From NCBI GenBank assembly GCA_030706405.1, contig JAUZOO010000001.1, positions 267,762-331,761 of the forward strand: a stretch of 64,000 bases of DNA. The letters run 5' to 3'. A program made the translations under genes and the position numbers. Numbering within the stretch: position 1 is the stretch's first letter; every line of letters begins with the position of its first letter. The notes below the pieces were generated by a model. The model was not told the origin of the DNA. It did no database searches and saw only the letters and a list, made by a program, of their open reading frames with translations. Origin of the DNA: Bacteroidota bacterium. GTDB lineage: Bacteria; Bacteroidota; Bacteroidia; Bacteroidales; JAAUTT01. Shown one piece after another: positions 1 to 9,346 of the stretch.

Positions 1-2114
1 AATAATAAGCTTTTATACGCGAGAGATTATTCATTTTCAAAAGCTCTTCTTCTGTAAAGTTAGGATAATGATACACTAAATCTTCCTCCTCTTCATTCTT
101 ATAAGCAAATGGATGTGGACCGGGATATCTATTACCAATCCATTTAAAATATCTTTTCCCTTCGATAGGCTTAGTCCCATCTTTACAAACAGGGCAATTT
201 AAAAGGCCACATTTCCCGACATAATCAAAACACATATCAAGTTTTGCCAAACTATCCAAATGCCCGATATATTTATCCCTGAAAGTTGCAACTCCACGTC
301 CTTTCACCGTAACCTCGGCCAGTTTAATGGAGTTATGCCCGTCAACAACCGGGCTGAAAGGGTCTTCCACATTCTTAACGATTAATTTAGGTAACGGGTA
401 GTTGATTTCTTTGTATTTTGTTTTTTCATTAATAATTCGGAATGGGTCTGATATACTTATACGAGGCCTAAATTCTTCTGAAGTCATAGGTTTAAAGTAA
501 ATATAGCTCCCTTGCCATAACTTAAAATGTTGTGGAGTAACCGTAAATTTATCAGTAGAATCGACCTCAATTAAGTTATTCGTTTCTTTTTTATCCGGAT
601 TGAAAGCCATTATAAATTGTTGAATTCCTTGAGCTGCTTTTTGTTTCTTGACGACCTTGACAATTCCTTTTATCCCGTCAAAAATAATCGGCTGTCTTAT
701 ATTGGGGAATTCTTTTAGAGCAGGTTCACTCCAAACATATCGTCTCCAGCCCTGAGTGAGTAACAATAGGTCGAGGGCTTCTTCGCAGTCTTTGTTTTTG
801 TTGTCGAAGTAATAAGCCGGGTCATAAATCTTCCCTTTTAACTGGGACGACAAGTAACAATGGGATAGAATGTTTTGGGATTCAACAGGGCTTTGGTAAA
901 GCTTATCATACACGTTTACACCAAGATTAGCAACTACGGGTTGCCCGCTCTGGTCGGTCACTTTAATGGATAACAGGACTTTTTCGCGGGTTTCATAATG
1001 CTCCTTGTTCAGTTTAGTTTCGATGTTCAGCTTTCGTTCGGGGTTTATATACACCAAACGCTCGGCAATAGGCATCAGGCTGTCGTTGAAAAGCGTAAAC
1101 TCAGCTATTCCTTGGTCGGGAAATTCTTTCAGGGGAATCTTTATGGTTAAATCTTTATTTAGTGTTCCGCTGGCAATACAATAAACCACGCCCCGGATTT
1201 GTCCCCTGAGGTAAACTTTTCTTTTTGTGAACGGAGTGCTTTGCGATACGATAAATTCGAGAAAGTCTTTATTTCGGGAACTTAACTGAAGGGAAATGCC
1301 CTGGGGATAGATCTCGGGCAAACGAAAGGTTGTATCGTTGGCAGGTTCGCTAAGCCGGATGCGGTACTTTTTATCGGGCAAAGGGGTAAACAAGAAGGCT
1401 CCCATTCCGGCATGGCTGCTTTTGAACCGGGTTATGGGAATCGTATCGTCGAACAAAGTTCCGTGGACATCAACAGGCATTCCATCTTTATTCACAGCCT
1501 TAAAGGCAAGGTTGCATGGAAGCCCGGATACCAGGTTGCCTCCTTCGGGAAAGATGTTAAACTGAGCAAGCTGCTTTTCTGAAGACTTCTTTGCATTATC
1601 GGCCGGAGTTGACGGCCGCGGCTTCATATCTTTTCGGATCTCAATCCTTCGAACTGCTTTCAATTCCGAACTGTCGTTAAGTAACGAATGTTGTGTAAAA
1701 ACAGCTAACAGGTAATAGCCTTCAGGCAAGGTATCCTGCAAAAAAACATGCCCGTCGGCAAAAACGTTTTGTATTTCGTATTTCTCCTGCCATACTACCT
1801 GTTGTGTTTTCGTTAAATATTTGCAGGTAGAGCGTCTTGCTTAAGGCTGACGGAGTGAAATAGTGAGCATCGAGCAAATAGGCTTTAAACCACAAATCTT
1901 CGCCGGTTTCGTAAATACCTTTGCTTGTTTGGATGTAAATTAACTCCGGGGTGCTGTTTTGGGCAAGGGTTTGCAACCGGTCAACAAGCTTTTTGCTTAT
2001 CGGGTCGGCAAACTGCGAAAAAACGGGGAAAACCTGCATTATGATGAACCCTAATAAAAATAAATACTTGTCGTGCCTATTTATTAATGATTCTATTTTT
2101 AAAGCCAAGATCAT
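1..2114 (-). pseudogene. MG2/TonB-plug-like exported protein, frameshifted and cut by the window edge
   Basis: The start is best placed at the ATG at 2114, which begins a hydrophobic leader ending in PVFSQ. The first part reads to about 1812 and matches the N-terminal region of the protein at 5876-8443 (compare YETGEDLWFKAYLLD here with YQGDDIWFKSYVV there). Near 1800-1812 the reading frame changes: the original frame stops at 1722, while another minus-strand frame carries on the homology (VWQEKYEIQNVF, then FNIFPEGGNLVSGLP) and stays open to position 1. One inserted base or a 2-base deletion in an AC-rich stretch would explain it. About 700 residues are visible, including a KLAEVTVKGRG stretch like the linker before the plug region of the paralogue. 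It follows the TldE-like gene at 2165 by 51 bases and is probably in the same operon. It is either a real pseudogene or a sequencing error; the length of preserved sequence after the shift favours an error or a recent event. Confidence 0.7.
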
Positions 2115-2164
2115 AATCGATTTCCCCTTTTTATTTGCAGATTTCAAAACATGCTCTTAGTTTG

Positions 2165-3889
2165 CTATTTACTTAAAGCCGCCAAAGGACTTTCCACTAC
2201 CGGACATTTGGATTTTGGCGCATTATCCTTTTCTATACTAACATCATTAAACGCTATTGCCTTGGGAGCAATGTACGAAATCGGTATAGAATTCCACCTC
2301 ATTGTGTTGCAAACATATTGCTCTGTCGTTCCGGCAATTGCATACTTGAATGAAAGCATCGGGAATTCGCTAATTACTGCCAGCCGGACTAACTTTTCCT
2401 CGCCGGTTTTGGCCAAAACCTTATAAATGGCAACAGGCTTGCTAAGGCCAGATGAACCGTATTGTACAGAAGTTATCATATTCGACGTTTCAAACCGACG
2501 AATAATATAAAAATAGTCTAACCCACTTTTTGTAGTTTCGTTAGCCACAGTTTTCAAAAAGTCATTATAAGATTGACCATTATCATAAGAAACCTGGATA
2601 ACTCCCGGCGACTTCATGTAATTACCCCAAATACCAAATCTGTTATGCCCGTTAGATTCTTTTACTTTGGGAGTTGGTATCCGATTGCTTAGCATCGTTT
2701 TAAGAATTCCCTTATCAACAAGCACCAATCCGTTTGACGGGACCACCCCTTCGGCATCCACATCAAAAGCCCCGATTAACTGAGTATCCCCAAATGATTT
2801 TGTTTTAGAAACAGACATAATGGAAATATTCTCGGCACAAATCCGTTTTCCGATTTTATTTTCCATCTTATTAACCGAACCTCCCGTAATACCAGTGGCA
2901 TATACCGGTTCACGCGATGATATTAACCCGGATTCTCCCAAAAGTTTATTGTTCAGTAATTCGACCAAAGCATTGCCTTCAAAGACAACCGGGCCCTGAA
3001 ACGGTTCTTCGATAACAGGGGCTGAGCAACGGTACTCAAGTTCGGTGGCAAACTTATTAACGTCTTGTTTTAACCTTTCAAGCGAAGGCAATTGGTCAGC
3101 AACCGGGCAATAAAAGGTTAACTGATCTTTAAGCGATTCCCCATCAACAGCCTGGGCCGAAGCGTTGACCAACAGGCAGGCCACAGCAACCGGCTCCTTA
3201 ATTTTAGAGCCTTCACTGTTAATAACATAGTTATTCGTACTGGTAAAGTAAATATCAACCGATGAAGTCTGGATTTTAGGATACTTCCGAAAAATAGCCG
3301 ATAACTCCTTGATATTCTTTTCCCAAACTTTTTTATCATACTTCAAAGGAATATCATTCATTAATAATGTGATAGGAGCGGTTTTGAGATAATCGTCAAC
3401 TTTCTCACTTTCATCCTTATTTTGCTGCTTTAACGCCGTCTTTTTCTGGGTATAACTATCCACAGCCCTTTTATAGGAACGATCGCTCATCGACCAAAAG
3501 GCCCGGCGAATAGCAGCGTAATCAATCTCTTTAGGAAAAGATAGTTGTGCTCCACCGGAGCTATAACTTTGGATATTGCTTTGAAAATTTTCGTCGTTTA
3601 ACGAATAATCGCCAACCATCAAACGCAGGTTAGTATTATAATTAGGTGTTTCTTTTGAATGCACCAGGGCTCCCAACGTCGCCTTGGCATAATATAGTTT
3701 AATCTGGCTCACATAGTTGGCAATAAAGAAGGGAGGATTGTTCTTTCCCAGTTTAAGGCTGGACAGGCTACGGACCATTTCATCATTCAGTGCCTTAAAA
3801 ATAATTTCCTCGGAAGGATTTTGGGCATAGGAGGATAGTCCTGAAATAACCACAAAACATATTGCTAATAAATATTTAATTGCTTTCAT
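2165..3889 (-). CDS. Exported TldE/PmbA-like protein (non-catalytic partner)
   Basis: 574 residues with a signal peptide (residues 1-22, ending SSYAQ). It aligns along its length with the TldD-like protein encoded just upstream, for example PVIEEPFQGPVVFEGNA here against PVAEPFSGPALLSAEA there. Where the partner has the HExxxH metal site, this one has LVELLNNKLLGES, so the metal ligands are missing, as in TldE/PmbA. In known TldD/TldE pairs the TldE subunit is inactive and forms a heterodimer with the zinc protease TldD. The start codon is ATG and the gene lies 29 bases after the TldD-like gene, so they are very likely co-transcribed. Unlike the cytoplasmic E. coli pair, both members carry export signals. 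The substrate is unknown. Confidence 0.8.
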   Translation of the reverse strand: MKAIKYLLAICFVVISGLSSYAQNPSEEIIFKALNDEMVRSLSSLKLGKNNPPFFIANYVSQIKLYYAKATLGALVHSKETPNYNTNLRLMVGDYSLNDENFQSNIQSYSSGGAQLSFPKEIDYAAIRRAFWSMSDRSYKRAVDSYTQKKTALKQQNKDESEKVDDYLKTAPITLLMNDIPLKYDKKVWEKNIKELSAIFRKYPKIQTSSVDIYFTSTNNYVINSEGSKIKEPVAVACLLVNASAQAVDGESLKDQLTFYCPVADQLPSLERLKQDVNKFATELEYRCSAPVIEEPFQGPVVFEGNALVELLNNKLLGESGLISSREPVYATGITGGSVNKMENKIGKRICAENISIMSVSKTKSFGDTQLIGAFDVDAEGVVPSNGLVLVDKGILKTMLSNRIPTPKVKESNGHNRFGIWGNYMKSPGVIQVSYDNGQSYNDFLKTVANETTKSGLDYFYIIRRFETSNMITSVQYGSSGLSKPVAIYKVLAKTGEEKLVRLAVISEFPMLSFKYAIAGTTEQYVCNTMRWNSIPISYIAPKAIAFNDVSIEKDNAPKSKCPVVESPLAALSK

Positions 3890-3918
3890 ATCAATTTTTT
3901 TAACGTTAAATGTTGTTA

Positions 3919-5625
3919 TTACTTGGTTTCGTCGGGTCGGGACAGGATATAAGGACGTTCCTGCGATTTGGATTTCTTTTGGGTTTCGATGACTTTTACC
4001 AAAATCATCGGGCTACATCCAGATACAGGTACACCGCCGGATTCGGCCCCGCACGTACCGTTAAAAACCCCCTTTTCTCCACCAGCCATATCAATCTGCG
4101 AAAACATCGCCAAAGGGGTCCCAATCAGATCAACACCCCGGACAATTTCATCGGGGCGGCCATCGGTATAAACCCGGTAAACCAGAGTCGGCATAACGTT
4201 AAACGCACTGGGCATATAGCGCCCCGTGGTGGTAAACCCTCCTACAACATCCTGAAAAAGATAGCCATAAGGCCTATTTTGTTCCTTCGCCAAACGAATA
4301 AGTTCATCCCGAATTTCTTTGGTTGATTTAAAGTCAGAAGTTTCAACGACTAAATTCGATTGACGGGTAACGGGTTGCATCCCGGCCTGTGCACGTCCAT
4401 GTCCGTTGCTTCTGGGAAAATCCCTGATAGGCGTTCGCGACATAAGAAAATTTTTCAGTATCCCGTTTTCTATAATGTTGACCTTTTCGGCTTTCGATCC
4501 CTGATCATCATATTTATAATACCCGTTTAAGTCAATTCCTTCGTAAGAAGTTTGAAGTGGATCGAAATACACGGTCATCGACTTTGGTAAAACCAGTTCG
4601 CCAACTTTCTTTTTAAAAGTTTGGGCATCATCCTCACTTTTCATACGCTGGCCTTCAACCCGGTGCCCAAATATCTCGTGGAAAAAAACGCCGGAAGCTT
4701 CAGCCGAAAGCAATGCCGGGCCTGAAAATGGTTCGGCAACCGGTGCAGTTTTCAAAGCAATAAGATTTTTGACCACTTTTTGGGTAGACAGCATCATTTC
4801 CTTATCCGAAGGAAGTTTATCGGGAAAATAAGCACAAAAACTTTTATAAAGAGGCATCTCCATACCATCGTCCGCCTTTATGATTCCTTGTACATAAAAA
4901 TTTGAAGAAGGGTTATTCTGAACTATCCTGTCTCCTGCACTGGAAACATAATATTTACGAAGCACTCTGTAACTTACTCCGGAGTAGCCATAAAATATGG
5001 CAGAATCTTTCAGAAATTCGGAAGAATACTTTTTAATCCGCTTTTCCCATTCGGCAACGTTAAATTTAACGCTTTCGGGCTTAATAGGCTGTTCCTCATA
5101 TTTATTAGGAGCATCCATTGTAAAATCGGGAGTCTTATCTTCTTCCTCAACTTTAATGGAAACATTTGCCTTTACCTTGGATATTTTCGAAACAGCTTCC
5201 TGGTAAGCATCGGAAGTTGCCTTCCACAACGCATTTTTAATGGCAAGCGGATCGATCTCATCCGGTAAATTTAGCTGACTAAAGTAATAACTACTCATGC
5301 CAGACGACACGTCGCGCAACTCATGAAAGTTGTCCAGTTTGGGGCTACCAACCCGAACTGTAACGGTTAGTATCTTGGATTTGCCTTCGTCGCTATAGGT
5401 TAGGGCTCCAAAATGGGCAAGAATATTATAACCATAAGATTCATCTACCCGGTAGGCAATGTAATACGCCGGAGTTTCCTGAGTCTTTAAAACAGCAAAC
5501 TCGCGATTTACTTCTTCCTGAAGAATATCCAAAAGTTTGTCCTGTGCTAACGAAACACGCGGAAACAAAAAAACGCCCAATACAATAGAAAGGGCAAGGA
5601 AACGTAGATTTGTAAATGTTTTCAT
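3919..5625 (-). CDS. Exported TldD-like metalloprotease
   Basis: 568 residues. Residues 1-28 form a signal peptide (hydrophobic LALSIVLGVFLF, cleavage after SLAQ). The zinc motif HEIFGH lies at residues 316-321, giving H316, E317 and H321 of the TldD HExxxH signature. A downstream GTCGAESGG at 523-531 supplies C525, which corresponds to the conserved cysteine ligand of TldD. TldD with TldE degrades unfolded peptides or trims modified peptides in known systems. Export would place this pair in the periplasm. The gene is preceded by a 250-base gap and followed closely by the TldE-like gene. The family assignment is firm; the role is inferred only. Confidence 0.85.
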   Translation of the reverse strand: MKTFTNLRFLALSIVLGVFLFPRVSLAQDKLLDILQEEVNREFAVLKTQETPAYYIAYRVDESYGYNILAHFGALTYSDEGKSKILTVTVRVGSPKLDNFHELRDVSSGMSSYYFSQLNLPDEIDPLAIKNALWKATSDAYQEAVSKISKVKANVSIKVEEEDKTPDFTMDAPNKYEEQPIKPESVKFNVAEWEKRIKKYSSEFLKDSAIFYGYSGVSYRVLRKYYVSSAGDRIVQNNPSSNFYVQGIIKADDGMEMPLYKSFCAYFPDKLPSDKEMMLSTQKVVKNLIALKTAPVAEPFSGPALLSAEASGVFFHEIFGHRVEGQRMKSEDDAQTFKKKVGELVLPKSMTVYFDPLQTSYEGIDLNGYYKYDDQGSKAEKVNIIENGILKNFLMSRTPIRDFPRSNGHGRAQAGMQPVTRQSNLVVETSDFKSTKEIRDELIRLAKEQNRPYGYLFQDVVGGFTTTGRYMPSAFNVMPTLVYRVYTDGRPDEIVRGVDLIGTPLAMFSQIDMAGGEKGVFNGTCGAESGGVPVSGCSPMILVKVIETQKKSKSQERPYILSRPDETK

Positions 5626-5760
5626 AAAATTTGGTTAACATTAATTAATGCTTGTTTAATATGTAAATGAAAATTATAAAAATATATGATATCTGTCTGT
5701 TTATAGCTGGTATAAACTCCCCTTTAGCCAGCCAATCTTTATCCGTTTTAGGGAAGGTGT

Positions 5761-5768
5761 CAAATATA
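5761..5768 (-). promoter_or_regulatory. Possible -7 element for the TldD/TldE genes
   Basis: On the minus strand the bases read TATATTTG, which matches the Bacteroidota TAnnTTTG -7 element, about 136 bases before the TldD-like start. No clear -33 TTTG is seen at the usual spacing, so this is a weak call. Confidence 0.25.
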
Positions 5769-5875
5769 ATTGAGCCCTATTGGCTTATATTGGGTCGGTT
5801 TTACTGTCTTCTATTTATGTAGTATTCCACAATAGACAGAGATCGCAAAACTTATGGCACTTTACGGTAACCATG

Positions 5876-8443
5876 TTATTTTTTCAACACTCCTATTACC
5901 CCCTGCGGCGTAATGGTTTCGGCACTTATTTTAAAGTTTCGGCAGCTACTGTTGCTATAAAATTGAATAATCGCTTTCCCATCTTTATCCGTTACAACGG
6001 AAGGGTTCCAATATAAGGTGCGGCGATAATCCGGCTCCGGGGGAAGGGCAGTGTAATTCGGGCTATAAAACTCCTTTACCTTACTATAACCATCCAGCCA
6101 GGTCTTTCTAACCCCTTTGCCCGCTTCCGTGGGTATCTTCCAGTCTGGAAAAATTTCAATAAAAACAACACAGCTATATTTACGGAGTTTCTTAAATTCA
6201 GACAGTTCCAGATCTGCATAATGTAAAATAGCCGACAAATCCTCACTTACATAAATGGATTTGATATAATCCGCCCTTACATAATTGGGGATTTTGTGAT
6301 TTTCTGCTACTTCTGTCCTCTGGTAATCCACCACAAAAAGTACTTCCTTGGTTTTATACATTAATGTATTTCCCAAGGAGTCAACGCCGTTGGATAAATA
6401 GAAATCCTTATTGGTCGCCATTAAAAAATCATTCAGATATTGTTGCGCGACACCTCCTTTGTCCCTTATCTTATCTTGTTCTGCATATACATCGTAATAG
6501 GCTATCGATTTGGCCCGGTTCTCATAAATATCTTTCTCCTTGCTCCATTTCCTGGCTTTTACCACCACCTCCTTTAAGTGCACCACTTTCCCCTCCGTTC
6601 CCTTTTTGGCGATCGGGTCATAATTAACCTTTGGGACAGCTGCCGTGTCTTTTACAGCGCACAGCGTGTCTTTCAAATTTGGTTTTTCTTCTTCAGGGCC
6701 GGCTATGTTGCCAAACAGGTCGGTATATCTGTACCTCTTGGGCGCGGGGCTGAATAATTTATCCAACACGGTACGGTAATCCTTTTTCTTTCCATTTTCC
6801 GTTACGGCAAAAACCATATCCCATTTACCTTCTACGTCGGCGTTAAAACTAAACCGCCCCAGGCTTTCGGTAACAAAGTTCTCCATAAAACTATTCAACT
6901 TGCCGTTCTCATCCTTTTGGCAAATAAGAGTTGACACATTCACATGGGGTTTGGGTACCGACTTTACAAACGTAACCACCTGGCCGTTGATCTCTAAAGC
7001 GCGTTCCGGCTTGTATTTCAGTTCAAAGGGTTTCGTACCGTCCACCCATGCCCACGAATAACGATGCCAGCCTTGAACCATCAGCAGCAGGTCGAGTGCC
7101 CTTTGGTGCACAGAATCCGTTGTTTCAAAATAATAACCGGGATTGTGCACATAACATTTAATTTCTGATGTTAATAACAGGTTAGATTGAATATCCTGAT
7201 CGGGTTTCACGTCGTTCTGCCCGTCTTTTACCGATACCGAAAACGTTGTTTTAACCGGGTTCTTGTCCTGGTCCGCTAGGGTAAATTGCATGTTTACCGG
7301 CTCATAGGGATTATAAGTCTCTTTATCCGTTTTTTCTCCGATGGTCAAAAATTCATTCCGGGTGATAAATACCAGGCGGTCGCCCAGAATATGGCCTGCT
7401 GCATCAAACAAAATAATACGGGAAACTCCTGCCGGTAGGTTCTTTTTGTCGATTTTAAAGTTAATTGGCTTACCTTCCAAAGTGTCTATCATGAGGTATT
7501 TCTGTAATGTACTTCCACTCATCAGTACCAGCCCGAACAACCCGCCAGGTGTGCCGTTACCAACCTGCAAGGTTATCCCTATGCTATCAGGGCTCGACAG
7601 GTTATCTACTCTGAGTACAATCCCATCGGGTAAAGCAGGGGGCAAATTAAACGGGTATTTTTTACCATTATAGTCAATAACTACTTTTTGTATTTTGTCG
7701 CCGGGGGTATAACTAAAAACACCCTTGCCGTCATGCACTGTGTTGAACCGGATTATTGCCCCCTGGTCACCGCTTACGACTTCACCCGAAATATTGATGG
7801 GGATACCATAAGCATTTGTTGCTTCAAAAGCTACTTGGGATGGGCATCCTTTTACGAGGTTCCCGCCTTCGGGAAAGAATTTCAGGTTTATCCGTTTCTG
7901 CTTCTCAGGTGTCTGGCGGAGCTTCGGGTAGTATCCGCGCCCATATTCCAGTAAACTTTTTTCTTCGTAGGCGCCTTGTTTTTTGGGCTTATCGTAAACC
8001 GGAAAGGTCCTTGAAAAAAGGATGTCCTCTCCGAAGTTCAACATATATTTGGTATAAGCGCGTATTTCGTAAAAGCCCGAATAGAATGGAAGTTTATTCA
8101 GAGAAAAACTGCCGTGGCATTGCCCGTTTTCAATTTTCAATATTTGTTTGTCAATTACTTCGCCTCCGGGGTTCAATAGCTCTACGTACAGGGTTTTGCT
8201 TAGCGTACTTGCCCGGTGTTGGCCCGAAGTGACCACATAACTCTTAAACCAGATATCGTCGCCCTGGTAGTAAGCGGAATTATCAAAATGCAGGTACACC
8301 TTTTCCTGGGGCAATTGCATGGAAAAGTGATTAATGATGCTGGCATAACGGGTCAGTTTGCTTATGGTACTATCCCTGTTTTGTCCGGTAATAGTTGTAC
8401 CAACACAATAGGACAGGATAAAAAAAGATAGTATTTTCTTCAT
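5876..8443 (-). CDS. Large exported MG2-domain / TonB-plug-like protein
   Basis: 855 residues from the ATG at 8443; the frame is open five codons further to a TTG, but the ATG directly precedes MKKILSFFILSYCVG, a normal signal peptide. The N-terminal region (about 30-140) carries VYLHFDNSAYYQGDDIWFKS, the pattern of MG2 macroglobulin-like domains. A second unit begins near KFFPEGGNLVKG. After LKEVVVKARKW (about residue 630) comes a plug-like segment with VLFVVDYQ. The C-terminal part contains TDKDGKAIIQFYSNSS, another beta-sandwich segment. Proteins of this kind are common and uncharacterised in Bacteroidota and are thought to sit in the periplasm or outer membrane. It is a paralogue of the broken gene at 1-2114, and the two flank the TldD/TldE pair. 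No function can be assigned from sequence. Confidence 0.75.
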   Translation of the reverse strand: MKKILSFFILSYCVGTTITGQNRDSTISKLTRYASIINHFSMQLPQEKVYLHFDNSAYYQGDDIWFKSYVVTSGQHRASTLSKTLYVELLNPGGEVIDKQILKIENGQCHGSFSLNKLPFYSGFYEIRAYTKYMLNFGEDILFSRTFPVYDKPKKQGAYEEKSLLEYGRGYYPKLRQTPEKQKRINLKFFPEGGNLVKGCPSQVAFEATNAYGIPINISGEVVSGDQGAIIRFNTVHDGKGVFSYTPGDKIQKVVIDYNGKKYPFNLPPALPDGIVLRVDNLSSPDSIGITLQVGNGTPGGLFGLVLMSGSTLQKYLMIDTLEGKPINFKIDKKNLPAGVSRIILFDAAGHILGDRLVFITRNEFLTIGEKTDKETYNPYEPVNMQFTLADQDKNPVKTTFSVSVKDGQNDVKPDQDIQSNLLLTSEIKCYVHNPGYYFETTDSVHQRALDLLLMVQGWHRYSWAWVDGTKPFELKYKPERALEINGQVVTFVKSVPKPHVNVSTLICQKDENGKLNSFMENFVTESLGRFSFNADVEGKWDMVFAVTENGKKKDYRTVLDKLFSPAPKRYRYTDLFGNIAGPEEEKPNLKDTLCAVKDTAAVPKVNYDPIAKKGTEGKVVHLKEVVVKARKWSKEKDIYENRAKSIAYYDVYAEQDKIRDKGGVAQQYLNDFLMATNKDFYLSNGVDSLGNTLMYKTKEVLFVVDYQRTEVAENHKIPNYVRADYIKSIYVSEDLSAILHYADLELSEFKKLRKYSCVVFIEIFPDWKIPTEAGKGVRKTWLDGYSKVKEFYSPNYTALPPEPDYRRTLYWNPSVVTDKDGKAIIQFYSNSSCRNFKISAETITPQGVIGVLKK

Positions 8444-8520
8444 TGAAGTAATAATCAACAGCTCGTTATTGTTTATGGTAAATGAAATACAAATTCTTAA
8501 CCGATATCCTGATTTGTCCC

Positions 8521-8570
8521 CTTGCTTGCGCTCGTCTTAAGCAATAGCGTGACGAGTGCCTTAAACCCCA
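8521..8570. repeat. Intergenic repeat, copy A
   Basis: The sequence CGTCTTAAGCAATAGCGTGA followed by CGAGTGCCTTAAACC recurs almost exactly at 11124-11160 and, more degraded, at 10669-10700. It contains a short inverted pair CTCGTC / GACGAG. It lies between the genes at 8443 and 8601. Confidence 0.6.
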
Positions 8571-8600
8571 GTTTTGTATGACCACGTCTGTAGGTCATTT

Positions 8601-9161
8601 TTATTTTATATCCCCATTAGCTGTCGCAATAATTAACTTCGTCACGTGTTCCAAAATCAACGACTTTGCTTTTTGGTATGAGCAAAATCCAATGATTTTG
8701 AATTGACCTGAGATTTCTAGTTTATCAAATTTAAATTTTGTCGTTACAAACTTTGCGTTATCAAGGTTTGATGAGGCAAAGGCATTCTTGCATATTGCTG
8801 TAACTTTATAATTTGAAACCTTCAATATAGGTGTCCAAATCATGCCAAAATCACTACTGGAAATATCAATAATAAGACGCTTAGGACTATTCTTATCTCC
8901 AAAACTTTGTGATTTATAAATTACTTCTATGGGTATATTTTTAAGTCTATTAAAAGCACAACTACCTGTCTCAACAGTACCTAAATTACTCTTAGCCGCC
9001 GATTGAGGAATTGAATATGTAGATTTTGAACATTTGCTCTCAACTTGTAATGACTGGTTACATTTGTAGGCATTAAGCTCGATAACGCCAATTTCCCTCA
9101 ACACCACCACAATGGCCATTAAAATCAACACTCCAACTAAAATCCATTTTTTATTTCTCAT
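8601..9161 (-). CDS. Membrane-anchored hypothetical protein
   Basis: 186 residues starting MRNKKWILVGVLIL, with one transmembrane or signal-anchor helix at about 6-24. The rest is soluble, with six cysteines, and looks mostly beta-stranded. I recognise no family. The AT-rich coding sequence and its place in a run of small genes separated by repeated intergenic motifs suggest accessory DNA. The frame is long and clean with an ATG start, so it is probably a real gene. The lack of any recognised domain keeps the call cautious. Confidence 0.55.
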   Translation of the reverse strand: MRNKKWILVGVLILMAIVVVLREIGVIELNAYKCNQSLQVESKCSKSTYSIPQSAAKSNLGTVETGSCAFNRLKNIPIEVIYKSQSFGDKNSPKRLIIDISSSDFGMIWTPILKVSNYKVTAICKNAFASSNLDNAKFVTTKFKFDKLEISGQFKIIGFCSYQKAKSLILEHVTKLIIATANGDIK

Positions 9162-9346
9162 TTTGTTTTGTTTTAAGTAATCAATAAAAGCAACCAGAAA
9201 ATCAAAGGGTGCCGTGTTTTAAAATGGCCTACAACATCCGAATAAACGAAAGATCCTTTTTATCACCTTAATTTCAGCCTTATCCGAAGGGAAACTTATC
9301 CATCAACTATATCATATTGTAATACACGTGCCATAAGGGTATTCGA

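Noticed and set aside
1338-1565. Plus-strand small protein inside the frameshifted MG2 gene
   Set aside because: It is antisense to a homologous coding frame and has no features of its own.
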